Assembly: GCA_022823365.1 (NCBI GenBank) | Contig: JAJDXG010000033.1 | Location: 1 to 58,776, forward strand | Direction: 5' to 3' | DNA: 58,776 nt | Origin: Gemmatimonadota bacterium | GTDB lineage: Bacteria; Gemmatimonadota; Gemmatimonadetes; Longimicrobiales; Gaopeijiaceae | Part shown: positions 17,491 through 26,969 of the stretch, in pieces | Numbering within the stretch: position 1 is the stretch's first letter | Layout of the letters: every line of letters starts with the position of its first letter | Notes under the pieces: generated by a model | What the model was told of the DNA's origin: nothing | The model's input: only the letters and a program-made list of their open reading frames with translations | Database searches by the model: none | Program-made: the position numbers and the translations under genes

Positions 17491-18225
17491 TCAGCGGATG
17501 CGGTCCCCTATGCGATCCCAGCGAATGCGGCGGAGCCAGGGGAAGGGCGTCATCGTGCCGCGTTCGTACGAGTAGTAGATGAACAGGGCGCGGCCCTCGA
17601 GCCGCCAGCCCTCCAGCAGCCCCCAGTAGCGCGAATCCTGGCTCTCGTCGCGGTTGTCGCCCAGCATGAAGTAGTTGTCGGGCGGAATGATGATGGGACC
17701 CCAGTCGTCACGGCTGGGGCGATACGAGTCCGCATCCTCCCCGGGCACCAGGAACGGCGTCTGCCAGGTCATGCGGATGTCCGTGTGGTCCTCGCTCGCC
17801 GGGTTGTGCTGCGCATAGGGCTCATTCGCGGCCGAGCCGTTGATGTAGAGGGTCTTGTCGCGCATCTCCAGCGTGTCGCCGGGCAGGCCGATCAGGCGCT
17901 TCACCAGCATCATGTTCTCCTCGTGCGGCGGATCGAACACGAGGATGTCGAAGCGTCTCGGGCTCGAGTAGCCCGGGATGCGAATGGAGGTGCCCGGGAT
18001 GGGCGAGCCGATCGCGGCCCGGTTCACCACCAGGAAGTCGCCCAGCAGGAGCGTGTCCATCATCGAACCCGAGATGATGACGAAGGTCTGGAGGACGAAG
18101 AACCGGATCAGAAAGAAGAGGCCACCCCAGATGAGCAGGATGCGCAGCCATTCGCCCAGAGTCCCCTCGGATCTGTCGTCCTTCCCCCGCGTCGCCCGGC
18201 CCGCCTTGCGCTTCTTCCTGCTCAT
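17491..18225 (-). CDS. lepB: signal peptidase I
   Basis: This 244-aa type I leader peptidase cleaves Sec and Tat signal peptides at the outer face of the inner membrane. There is one N-terminal membrane helix (about 27-50). The catalytic Ser54 lies in SGSMMDTL, the general-base Lys109 in VKRLIGLPGD, and box E reads FMLGDNRDESQDSR. The ATG at 18225 overlaps the stop of the upstream LytR_C gene (ATGA), so the pair is coupled. The large secretome of the right half of the window would depend on such an enzyme. Confidence 0.96.
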   Translation of the reverse strand: MSRKKRKAGRATRGKDDRSEGTLGEWLRILLIWGGLFFLIRFFVLQTFVIISGSMMDTLLLGDFLVVNRAAIGSPIPGTSIRIPGYSSPRRFDILVFDPPHEENMMLVKRLIGLPGDTLEMRDKTLYINGSAANEPYAQHNPASEDHTDIRMTWQTPFLVPGEDADSYRPSRDDWGPIIIPPDNYFMLGDNRDESQDSRYWGLLEGWRLEGRALFIYYSYERGTMTPFPWLRRIRWDRIGDRIR

Positions 18226-18770
18226 TGCTGGTTCCCCGCCTGGTTCAGACCGTCCGCCCACTCCCTCAGACGCAAAAGGACCCCGCGCCAGCCCGAGGGG
18301 GGCGGAGGGGCCGCCACCGTGTCCTGCGCGCGTTCCGCCTCGAGTTCGATCAGGATGGCGGGAGTCCAGATGCTCCCGAGCAGCACGGTGACGTCGACGT
18401 ACGCAGTCGAGTCGGGCTCGTCCTGGTAGGTGGGGATCGCCAGGGCATCCGCCACCATCGACGCCAGGTCGACGCGACCCAGCCGCGCCAGCACCAGGGA
18501 GCTGTCGCGGTCGAACGCGCCGGCGTTGCCGAACTCGACCACATCGAAACCGGCGTCGCGCAGCACCTCGGTGGCCTCCCGCGCCATCCCGGGGACCCCA
18601 CCCGCGTTCAACACCTCCACGCGTACCCGCTCGCGCGGGTTGGCGATCACGTCGGCGGTCAGGGGCGGGGCTTCGGGCGGCTCCCACCACTGAAGCACCG
18701 CCGAGCCGGCCAGCACGGCCAGTCCGCCGAGCACGGCCACCAGGGCCAGTCCGCGGAGCAGCCTACTCAT
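18222..18770 (-). CDS. membrane-anchored LytR C-terminal-domain protein
   Basis: The protein has 182 aa with one N-terminal transmembrane helix (about 5-27) and an extracytoplasmic LytR_C domain (about 47-130: RVRVEVLNAGG, REATEVLRDAGF). LytR_C domains occur after or without the LytR-CpsA-Psr catalytic domain; here the catalytic part is absent. Their function is poorly known and probably cell-envelope related. It overlaps the upstream HD-domain gene by 8 nt and lepB by 4 nt. A yqeK-rsfS-LCP neighbourhood is common in other bacteria, which fits this order. Confidence 0.85.
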   Translation of the reverse strand: MSRLLRGLALVAVLGGLAVLAGSAVLQWWEPPEAPPLTADVIANPRERVRVEVLNAGGVPGMAREATEVLRDAGFDVVEFGNAGAFDRDSSLVLARLGRVDLASMVADALAIPTYQDEPDSTAYVDVTVLLGSIWTPAILIELEAERAQDTVAAPPPPSGWRGVLLRLREWADGLNQAGNQQ

Positions 18771-19356
18771 GAGCCCTCATCCTCAGCAGTTCCAGGAAGG
18801 CTGCGGTTTCGGGCCGGACGGCCCCGCCGATCCCCCGCAGGTGCTCTGTGCGCGCGCCCGCCACCTCGAGAGCGACCTCGTCCAGTTCATCGGGCATGCG
18901 TCCCCGGAGCGACGCCCGCCACTGCGCCCGGGCCGCGCGGCCGGGTTCGAGAAAGTCCGCCGCGTATAGAGCCACGCCGGCGGTGTCGAGGCCGGGATGA
19001 CCGAGCGTGTGGAAGGCCACCGCCCGCAAGAGGCCATCGTCCTCGACGCCCTCGCGGGCGAGGCGGCCGGCGGCGGCGGGCCCGTGCAGCAGCTTCCCGG
19101 GGAACTCCGCGAACTCATCGTCCACCATCGCCCGCAGCTCCGCGGAATCGCCGTCTCTCAGGACATCGTGGAGATGCCCCAGCGCCGCCCATCGCACCAC
19201 TTCGTCTTCGCATTCTGCGCGTACTACTGCCCATTCGCGCATAAGGTTCGACACCCGGGTCATGTGGAGGCGGCGGGACTCGCCTGCCTGCGCCCAGGAG
19301 GGGAGCAGCCCGTCGGCGGCGCGGACGACGAGAGGGTGGTTGCGCGGGGGATTCAT
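18763..19356 (-). CDS. YqeK-like HD-domain hydrolase
   Basis: This 197-aa HD-superfamily protein follows the YqeK pattern: a His in RRLHMTRV, the HD pair in GHLHDVLRD, His in LLHGPAAAG, His in FHTLGHPG, and Asp in YAADFLEPGR. YqeK enzymes hydrolyse Ap4A symmetrically to ADP. The ATG at 19356 (MNPPRNHP) is chosen; a 50-codon extension upstream is unlikely because it would run into the divergent rqcH promoter. The Ap4A activity is inferred from the family; another HD phosphohydrolase specificity is possible. Confidence 0.75.
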   Translation of the reverse strand: MNPPRNHPLVVRAADGLLPSWAQAGESRRLHMTRVSNLMREWAVVRAECEDEVVRWAALGHLHDVLRDGDSAELRAMVDDEFAEFPGKLLHGPAAAGRLAREGVEDDGLLRAVAFHTLGHPGLDTAGVALYAADFLEPGRAARAQWRASLRGRMPDELDEVALEVAGARTEHLRGIGGAVRPETAAFLELLRMRAHE

Positions 19357-19474
19357 ACAGGGGAGTAGATAGCGCCTCGGGCCGGGCGGAATCAACCCCG
19401 GCGAGGGCCCTCCGGACCCGGATCCGTCTCCGGAGATGGCGCATGGATTCCCGGTTGCCGATAGCTTTGCGGTC

Positions 19475-21109
19475 ATGCAATGGGACAGCCTGCTGGTGGC
19501 GGCCACCGCCCGCGCGCTCGGGCGCGAGTTGCGCGCAGGACGGACGCGCGCCCTTCATCTGGATCGCGGCGCGGGCCAGGTTGCGCTCTTTCTGCGGGGC
19601 CGGACGGTCGTGTTCGGACTTCATCCGACCTCCACGGGGCTCGCGGTCCTGGACGAGGCGACGCCTCCGACGGGCGCGGTGCCGCTGGCGGGGATTGTGC
19701 GCGAGGTCTCCGCACCTGCGGATGAGCGCGCCATCCTGGTGGAAATCACCCGCCTGCGGGGCCGGACGCGCCGCACGCGACTCGTGCTGGAACTCTCGCC
19801 GGGCCGGTGGAACGCAATCCTGACCGAGGGCGCCGACGACCGCATTCGAAGCGTGCTCAGACCACGTCGCGCCGGCGAGCGCAAGCTGCTGCCGGGCGCG
19901 GTCTACGAGCTGCCGCGCTCGTCGGAGCGCCGGGGAGCCAGCCGGCCGATAGCGCTGGCGTCGTGGCGCGATCTGTTCCAGGACGTCGAGCCGCGGCAGC
20001 GGGTGGCCACTCTGGTCCGCAACGTCGCCTACACCTCCCGCATGAACGCGCGCGCGTTTCTGGATGACGGGGACGAGGACGGCTGGAAGCGCTGGCGCAG
20101 GTGGCGCGATCTGAAGGACCTCGATCCCCGGCTGCTTTCCTCCGGCCAGGCACTCCAGCCCTATCCCTATCCCCTTCCGGGGATGGAGGGCAGCGCGTGC
20201 GAGACCCTTCTCGCCGCGCTGACGGACGGGTCGGAGGCGCTCGCCCGCGCGAGCCTCGTACCGTCCGAGGTGATGTCGGCCCTGGAGAAGCGCATCGGCG
20301 CCGCCGAGGGCCGGCTGGTGCGCCTGCAGGAGCAACTCGCCCGGCTCGAGGACCCGGTCCGGATGCGGGGGATCGGGGATCTGCTGCTAACCAGGATGAA
20401 GCTGATCCCGCGCGGGGCGGCCCGGGTGTCGCTCGAGGACTTCGAGGGCGGCACGATCCGCGTCTCGCTCGATCCCACACTGGCGCCGCACGAGAACGCG
20501 GCGCGCTACTACGCCCGCGCGGCGCGCGTGGATCGGGCCGCCGCCACGCTCCCGGGCGAGATCGAGGAAGCGGACGCCCGGCTGGCCGCCTGGTACGCGG
20601 TCTCCGAAGAGGTGGCGGAGGGGTCGATGAATGCCGGGGAACTGGAGCGGCGGCTGGGACTGCCCGCTGCGGGGCCGAGGTCCCGGAAAGCTTCTGCCCG
20701 TCTCCCCTACCACCGCTTCCGCAGTTCGGCGGGAACCGAGATCAGGGTGGGTCGCGGGGCGGCGAGCAACCACGAACTGACCTTCCATCACTCCGATCCC
20801 GACGACATCTGGCTGCACGCCCGTCACGCCTCCGGCGCGCACGTGATCCTACGCTGGCGCGGCGAGGGCAGTCCCGCGCCCCGCGACCTGGAGGAAGCCG
20901 CCGTCCTGGCAGCGGTCAACTCGAAGGGCCGCACCTCCGCCACCGTCCCGGTGGACTGGACCCGCCGCAAGTACGTGCGCAAGCCGAGGGGCGCCCCGCC
21001 CGGCACGGTCACGCTCGAGCGCGAAAAGACGGTGTTCGTCAGCCCGGACAGGGAGTTGGCGGAGACGTTGCGGGTGGATCCGGACCGTCCCGCTGCATCG
21101 CCCCCCTGA
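19475..21109 (+). CDS. NFACT family ribosome quality-control protein (RqcH/FbpA-like)
   Basis: The 544-aa protein resembles RqcH/Rqc2/FbpA. An NFACT-N domain begins MQWDSLLVAATARALGREL, a central coiled-coil lies near 270-380, and the C-terminal NFACT-R domain includes SNHELTFHHSDPDDIWLHAR and AAVLAAVNSKGR. RqcH binds split 50S subunits carrying stalled nascent chains and directs alanine tailing. The family's DxR-type motif near the N-terminus is not clearly intact, so tailing activity is uncertain. The ATG at 19475 is used; an in-frame ATG lies 13 codons upstream. Its 3' end overlaps trpA on the other strand by 71 nt. Confidence 0.85.
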   Translation: MQWDSLLVAATARALGRELRAGRTRALHLDRGAGQVALFLRGRTVVFGLHPTSTGLAVLDEATPPTGAVPLAGIVREVSAPADERAILVEITRLRGRTRRTRLVLELSPGRWNAILTEGADDRIRSVLRPRRAGERKLLPGAVYELPRSSERRGASRPIALASWRDLFQDVEPRQRVATLVRNVAYTSRMNARAFLDDGDEDGWKRWRRWRDLKDLDPRLLSSGQALQPYPYPLPGMEGSACETLLAALTDGSEALARASLVPSEVMSALEKRIGAAEGRLVRLQEQLARLEDPVRMRGIGDLLLTRMKLIPRGAARVSLEDFEGGTIRVSLDPTLAPHENAARYYARAARVDRAAATLPGEIEEADARLAAWYAVSEEVAEGSMNAGELERRLGLPAAGPRSRKASARLPYHRFRSSAGTEIRVGRGAASNHELTFHHSDPDDIWLHARHASGAHVILRWRGEGSPAPRDLEEAAVLAAVNSKGRTSATVPVDWTRRKYVRKPRGAPPGTVTLEREKTVFVSPDRELAETLRVDPDRPAASPP

Positions 21110-21895
21110 GGGCGGCGACGAACTCTTGCACGCCCTCGGCCCCTGCCTGCTCGCAGCGGTCGATGAGGGCGCTGCCCACCACCACCCCGTCCGCCACCGC
21201 GGCCACGTCGGCCGCCTGTTCGGGGGTGGAGATCCCGAACCCCACCACGACCGGGATGCCCGCGGACCGCTGTTTGACGGCCTCGACTTCCTGCCCCAGC
21301 GCCCGCCGCAGCTGCGCCCGCGCACCCGTGATCCCCGTGCGCGAGATGTAGTACAGGAACCCCGCGCCCGCGCCCGCGATGAGGGCGATCCGCTCGGGGG
21401 ATGTTGTCGGGGCGATCAGGCGGATCAGGTCGAGGCCGTGCGCCGCCAGCCGCTCTTCCAGCGCGGGGTCCGACCCTGCGGGCACGTCGGTCAGGAGCAG
21501 CCCCTGGGCGCCGGCGCCGGCGGCCGCGCGGGCGAACTCGTCCACCCCGTAGCGCAGAATGGGGTTCAGGTAGCCGAAGAGGACCACCGGGGTGTCGTGT
21601 CCGGCGCGGAACGCCCGCAGCACCTCCAGCGTGCCCTCGGTGGTCATGCCGCCCTCCAGCGCCTGGAACGAGGAACGCTGGATGGTGGGCCCGTCCGCCA
21701 GGGGATCGCTGAACGGGATGCCCAGCTCGATGATGTCCGCCCCCGAACGCGCCATCCCCCGCAGGAGCTCCAGCGACTGCTGCCCATCCGGATAGCCGCA
21801 CGTCAGGAACGGGATGAGCGCGGCGCGGCCTTCGGCCCGACAGCGCGCGAAGCATTGTGCGAGGGACATCCCGGTGGGGGCGGGGACCCGGTCAA

Positions 21896-21899
<4 letters not shown>
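21039..21899 (-). CDS. trpA: tryptophan synthase alpha chain
   Basis: This 286-aa TIM barrel cleaves indole-3-glycerol phosphate. [11 protein letters not shown], the catalytic Glu in [16 protein letters not shown], the catalytic Asp in LLLTDVPAG and VVVGFGIST are all present. The ATG at 21899 overlaps the trpB stop as ATGA. The C-terminus runs about 20 residues past the usual end (proline-rich, [10 protein letters not shown]), which puts the last 71 nt over the 3' end of the opposite-strand rqcH gene. Confidence 0.97.
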
Positions 21900-23091
<1,192 letters not shown>

Positions 23092-23095
<4 letters not shown>

Positions 23096-23742
23096 GAGTC
23101 ACTTCCGTTGCTCTGCGCGGCGCGCACGAAGCCGCGCACTTTGGCGGGATCCTTCACGCCCACCCGGCGCTCCACCCCGGAGCTGGCGTCGACCACGTGC
23201 GGACGCAGGATCGAGACGGCCTCCGCCACGTTGTCGGCGTTGAGGCCGCCGGCGGCCACGAAGCGGTGTCCGGGGGCGAAGCGGTCGCGGATGCCGGCCA
23301 GGCTCTTCCAGGGGAAGCGGGTACCGGTGCCTCCAGGGAGCTTCTCGTGCCATCCGTCGAAGAGGAGGCCGTCGGCGACGCCTCCGTACCGGTCGAGCGC
23401 GGTCAGCGCGTCCGCCGCGTCGCGCACGGGCGCGGCCTTCCACACCGTCCAGGGGCCGGCCGCGCGCAGGCGGGCGACGGTGGCGGGGTCCTCGCGGCCG
23501 TGCAGCTGCACCACGGACGCCCCGGTGTCGCGCGCTGCCGCCACTGCCCGGTCGAGGGTCGGGTCGACCAGAAGGATCACCAGCCGGATGCCGGCGGCCT
23601 CCGCCACCGCCCGCGCGGTGGGGATGTCCACGCTGCGCGAGAACCCGGGCGTGAGCACGGTGCCCACATAGGTCGCACCCGCCTGCGCGGCGAGGCGGCC
23701 GTCCGCGGGGCGGGTGATCCCGCAGATCTTCACTTCAGGCAC
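23092..23742 (-). CDS. trpF: phosphoribosylanthranilate isomerase
   Basis: This 216-aa TIM barrel opens with [12 protein letters not shown] containing the catalytic Cys, and has VVQLHGRED and the C-terminal VDASSGVER. It catalyses the Amadori rearrangement of PRA to CdRP. It overlaps trpC by 8 nt and trpB by 4 nt. Confidence 0.97.
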
Positions 23743-24688
23743 GGGGGCGGGTCCGGTGGGGGGTGGGCGGTTCGGGGGAGGTGGCCGGTTCGGGGACGGG
23801 GGCGGTCGCCGGTAGCCTGACGGCGCGGGATGAGCGGGGTGGCGGTGTGGTCGGTCGCGGCTCCGGCCCGACCGTGGCGGTGCGCGGTCCGCGCGGGACG
23901 CCGGTCAGGGCTGCCACCGCGTCGCCGGGGCGCGGACTCCGCAGGAGCGCCTCACCCATCAGGACGGCGTCCGCGCCCGCGGCACCCACGGTGGCCAGGT
24001 CCTCCCGGGTGGCCAGCCCGCTCTCCGAAATCACCACGACGTCCGGCGGAATGCGGCGAACCAGCTCCAGCGTGACGGCCACGCTCGAGCGGAAGGTGCT
24101 CAGGTCGCGGTTGTTGATGCCGACCACGTCGGCGTCTGCTGCAAGAGCCCGCTCCAGTTCCGCGGCATCGTGAACTTCCACCAGAGCGGCCATCCCCAAC
24201 GCTTGCGCGCCCCTCACGAGCTCTCCCAGAAGCGGATCGTCCAGGATGCGAACGATGAGCAGCACTGCGTCGGCGCCCGCCGCGCGCGACTCGTCGAGCT
24301 GAACCGGGTCGATCAGGAAATCCTTGCGCAGAGCAGGCCGGCGCACCCGCGCGCGAACCCGCCGCAGATCGTCCAGGTCGCCGCCGAAGTAGGTGCGATC
24401 CGTCAGCACGCTGATGGCCGATGCGCCCGAGCGCCCGTAGTCCGCCGCCAGACCCGCCGGATCCAGATCCTCGCGAATGGATCCCGCCCCCGGAGAACGC
24501 CGCTTGACCTCCGCGATGATGGCCACATCCCCCGACGATCCTCTCAGCGCGGAGCGGAAGTCGCGGGCCGGAGGCGCCGAACGGGCGGCCCGCGCCAACT
24601 CGGCTCGCGCGGACCTCAGGGCCCGGACTTCGTCACGCTTCGTGCGGACGATGCGATCGAGGATGTTCATGCGTTCGGGCACGGACAT
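23735..24688 (-). CDS. trpC: indole-3-glycerol phosphate synthase
   Basis: This 317-aa synthase closes the indole ring. MNILDRIVRTKRDEV, the catalytic Lys in IAEVKRRSPGAG, LRKDFLIDPVQL and VISESGLATRED are recognisable. About 50 residues at the C-terminus (PEPRPTTPPPRSS onward) are a proline/arginine-rich tail not usual for the family. Two ATGs compete for the start (24688 and 24670); the second matches the family start better. It is divergent from lexA with a 118-nt shared regulatory region, so LexA binding there could in principle also affect trpC. Confidence 0.95.
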   Translation of the reverse strand: MSVPERMNILDRIVRTKRDEVRALRSARAELARAARSAPPARDFRSALRGSSGDVAIIAEVKRRSPGAGSIREDLDPAGLAADYGRSGASAISVLTDRTYFGGDLDDLRRVRARVRRPALRKDFLIDPVQLDESRAAGADAVLLIVRILDDPLLGELVRGAQALGMAALVEVHDAAELERALAADADVVGINNRDLSTFRSSVAVTLELVRRIPPDVVVISESGLATREDLATVGAAGADAVLMGEALLRSPRPGDAVAALTGVPRGPRTATVGPEPRPTTPPPRSSRAVRLPATAPVPEPATSPEPPTPHRTRPRA

Positions 24689-24733
24689 CCGCGGCCGAGG
24701 ACGGATGCCGTTCCGGTTCTTTCGGAGTGCATC

Positions 24734-24777
24734 TTGCGCTTCGGTAAACCTTCGGGTATGTTATTCGGGTCTTGTTC
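24734..24777 (+). promoter_or_regulatory. lexA promoter with two TTC-N8-TTC direct-repeat boxes
   Basis: TTGCGC (24734-24739), 17 nt, TATGTT (24757-24762) looks like a sigma-70 promoter. Two direct repeats lie over it: CTTC-N7-CTTC at 24739-24753, inside the spacer, and ATTC-N7-GTTC at 24763-24777, just downstream of the -10. Alphaproteobacterial LexA uses GTTC-N7-GTTC with the same 11-nt period, so autoregulation is likely. This is inference from pattern and place. Confidence 0.6.
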
Positions 24778-24806
24778 GGTCATCACTCTCGCGGAGCGTG
24801 CATTCG

Positions 24807-25415
24807 ATGCCCCTGACCAAGCGACAGAAACAGATCCTGGACTTCATCGAAGGCTACCTGGACGAGTGGGGCTACGCCCCCAACTTCGAGGAAATCGCGC
24901 ATGCCTTCGGATACGCTTCCCTGGCCACGGTCCACGAACACCTGAGCAATCTGGAGCGCAAGGGCTACATCCGGAAGGCCTACAACCAAAGTCGTTCCAT
25001 CGAGATGGTGCACCGGGAGACGGGCGGCGGCGTCTTCGCGCTGCCGCTGCTCGGAGCGGTCGCCGCGGGACTCCCCATCGAGGCCATTCAGGACACTGAA
25101 ACCCTGTCCGTGCCCCGGGACATGGTTCCGAGCGGCGCCGAGAGCTACGTCCTGCGGGTCGAGGGCGATTCGATGATCGACGAGCAGATTCGCGACGGCG
25201 ACTACATCGTGGTCAGCGCCCGCCAGGTGGCGCATGAGGGCGAGACCGTGGTCGCCCTTGTGGGGGGCGATTCGGCCACCGTCAAGAAGTTCTATCGCGA
25301 GCGGGGCTCCCGGATCCGGCTGCAGCCCGCCAACGAAGCGATGGAGCCGATCGTCGTCGACGCGGCCGACGTCCAGATCCAGGGGGTCGTCGTCGGCGTG
25401 ATCCGCAAGTACTGA
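24807..25415 (+). CDS. lexA: LexA repressor
   Basis: This 202-aa SOS repressor has a winged helix at about 1-65 (TKRQKQILDFIEGYLDEWG), the autocleavage bond Ala87-Gly88 in AVAAGLPIE, the nucleophile Ser122 in GDSMIDEQ and the general base Lys160 in ATVKKFYRE. RecA filaments on ssDNA trigger self-cleavage. The ATG at 24807 gives the classic MPLTKRQ start. The gene is transcribed against the surrounding trp genes and splits trpD from trpCFBA. Confidence 0.97.
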   Translation: MPLTKRQKQILDFIEGYLDEWGYAPNFEEIAHAFGYASLATVHEHLSNLERKGYIRKAYNQSRSIEMVHRETGGGVFALPLLGAVAAGLPIEAIQDTETLSVPRDMVPSGAESYVLRVEGDSMIDEQIRDGDYIVVSARQVAHEGETVVALVGGDSATVKKFYRERGSRIRLQPANEAMEPIVVDAADVQIQGVVVGVIRKY

Positions 25416-25762
25416 GGTTCGACAGGGACAACCGATCGGGACGGGACGATTCACGGGGGGTCGGACCGAGGTTCGGTCACCAGACCGGCTGCGGCCGGAG
25501 GGAGGCTAGGATGAGGATTCCGTTTGCGGTGGGCAGACTGAAGGGCGATTTCGCGGAAGTGGTGCTTGTGGGAGAGGATCCGGGGCCGGGAGACGTACCG
25601 TTCCTTCGCTCGGCGCGGATGACACGCAGCCCCGCACGATTCCGTCCCCAGCGCCGCCGGAGTGCGGCCCGGCCGGCCTGAGAATCGCGATGACGGTCGT
25701 CCCTGAGCGGGACGGACCAGGCGAGCAGATCCCGCGGGGGGTGCGAAGACCCGCGACCTTTC
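25416..25762. other. intergenic region between lexA and trpD 3' ends
   Basis: This is about 350 nt between convergent genes. I see no clear terminator hairpin with a U-tract. The only item worth noting is a 56-codon plus-strand frame (25511-25681) listed separately. Confidence 0.5.
25511..25681 (+). CDS. possible 56-aa small ORF
   Basis: An ATG preceded by GGAGGGAGG (about 5 nt spacing) opens 56 codons. The first half is ordinary protein-like (MRIPFAVGRLKGDF, EVVLVGEDPG), the second half arginine-rich. No family is recognised. It could be chance in GC-rich sequence; the good ribosome-binding site is the only real support. Confidence 0.2.
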   Translation: MRIPFAVGRLKGDFAEVVLVGEDPGPGDVPFLRSARMTRSPARFRPQRRRSAARPA

Positions 25763-26809
25763 TCAACCGCCGCCGGCATGGCTGGCTTCGCGGAGTTCCG
25801 CGAGCTTGCGGATCGCGAGCCCGCGGTCGATGACTTCGGACGCGATCGTAACCCCCTCCGGAAGAGAATGGGCGAGGCCCGCCACGTAGATGGCGGGGCC
25901 GGCGTTGGCAAGGACGAACGAACGCGCCGAGCCCCGGCGGCGGCCTTCCAGCACATCCACGATCAGGGTGGCATTCTCATGCGGGGTTCCACCGGCAAGC
26001 GCCTCCAGACCTCCCGGCTCCAGTCCCAGGTCAGCCGGGATAACGGAGTAGGTCGTGATCCTGCCGCCCCGAAGATCGGACACGGTGGTGGTCCCTGCGG
26101 GGCTCAGTTCGTCCATCCCGGGCTCGCCATGCACCACCAGAGCGCGCTGGTGGCCGAGTTCGAGCAGTGCGCGCGCGATCAGTTCCCGCCAGGCGGGGTC
26201 GGAAACGCCGACCAGCTGGCGAGTCACCCCGGCCGGGTTGGTCAGGGGCCCGAGCAGGTTCATGATCGTGGGGACGGCCAACTCGGCCCGCACCGGACCG
26301 ACGTGACGCATGGCGGGGTGAAGAAGGGGCGCGAACATGAAGACGATCCCGGTTTCCGCCAGAACCCGGCCCATCTCGTCCGGTGTCAGTTCGATGCGGA
26401 CTCCGAGAGCTTCCAGGACGTCGGCGCTTCCGCTTTGCGACGTGAACGAGCGGTTGCCGTGCTTGGCGACCCGCACGCCGGCAGCCGCCGCGGTCAGGGC
26501 GGCCGCGGTGGACACGTTGAACGTGCGCACGCTGCCGCCCCCGGTGCCGCAGGTATCGACCAGCTCGTGGGTTCGCTCCGAAGCCACCGGCCGCATCGCC
26601 CGGCGCAGAGCCCGCACGCCGCCGGCGATCTCCGATGGCACCACCCCCTTGGTCCGGAGTGCGATCAGCAGGGCGGCCATCGCCACGGGCGTCGCCTCGC
26701 CGGACATGACGGTCGTGAACGCGCCCTCCGCCTCGGCCGCAGTCAGGTCGGCGCCTTCGGACACGCGGGCGATCAGGGGAGCCAGCTCGAGTTTCGCTTC
26801 GGGCGACAT
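25763..26809 (-). CDS. trpD: anthranilate phosphoribosyltransferase
   Basis: This 348-aa enzyme joins anthranilate and PRPP. The diagnostic DTCGTGGGSVRTFNVST, the KHGNRSFTSQSGSADV stretch with DVLEALG, and HGEPGMDELSP are present. The ATG at 26809 (MSPEAKLEL) is preferred over an upstream frame of 25 codons. It is divergent from truA (160 nt) and separated from the rest of the trp cluster by lexA. No trpE or trpG lies in the window. Confidence 0.97.
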   Translation of the reverse strand: MSPEAKLELAPLIARVSEGADLTAAEAEGAFTTVMSGEATPVAMAALLIALRTKGVVPSEIAGGVRALRRAMRPVASERTHELVDTCGTGGGSVRTFNVSTAAALTAAAAGVRVAKHGNRSFTSQSGSADVLEALGVRIELTPDEMGRVLAETGIVFMFAPLLHPAMRHVGPVRAELAVPTIMNLLGPLTNPAGVTRQLVGVSDPAWRELIARALLELGHQRALVVHGEPGMDELSPAGTTTVSDLRGGRITTYSVIPADLGLEPGGLEALAGGTPHENATLIVDVLEGRRRGSARSFVLANAGPAIYVAGLAHSLPEGVTIASEVIDRGLAIRKLAELREASHAGGG

Positions 26810-26969
26810 GGCGTATTCCAATGCTGCGCAGCGGGATGGCGGGAACGCACGGGCGATGGTACCAAGGGCGGGGCAGGCGGTCAACGCGCGGGACCCGGGA
26901 TGTTGCCGGCCGTGGCAGAGGATGGGCTCTATTGAGTTGTCGCTTCGGGAATCCTAGTTTCCCGGCGTC

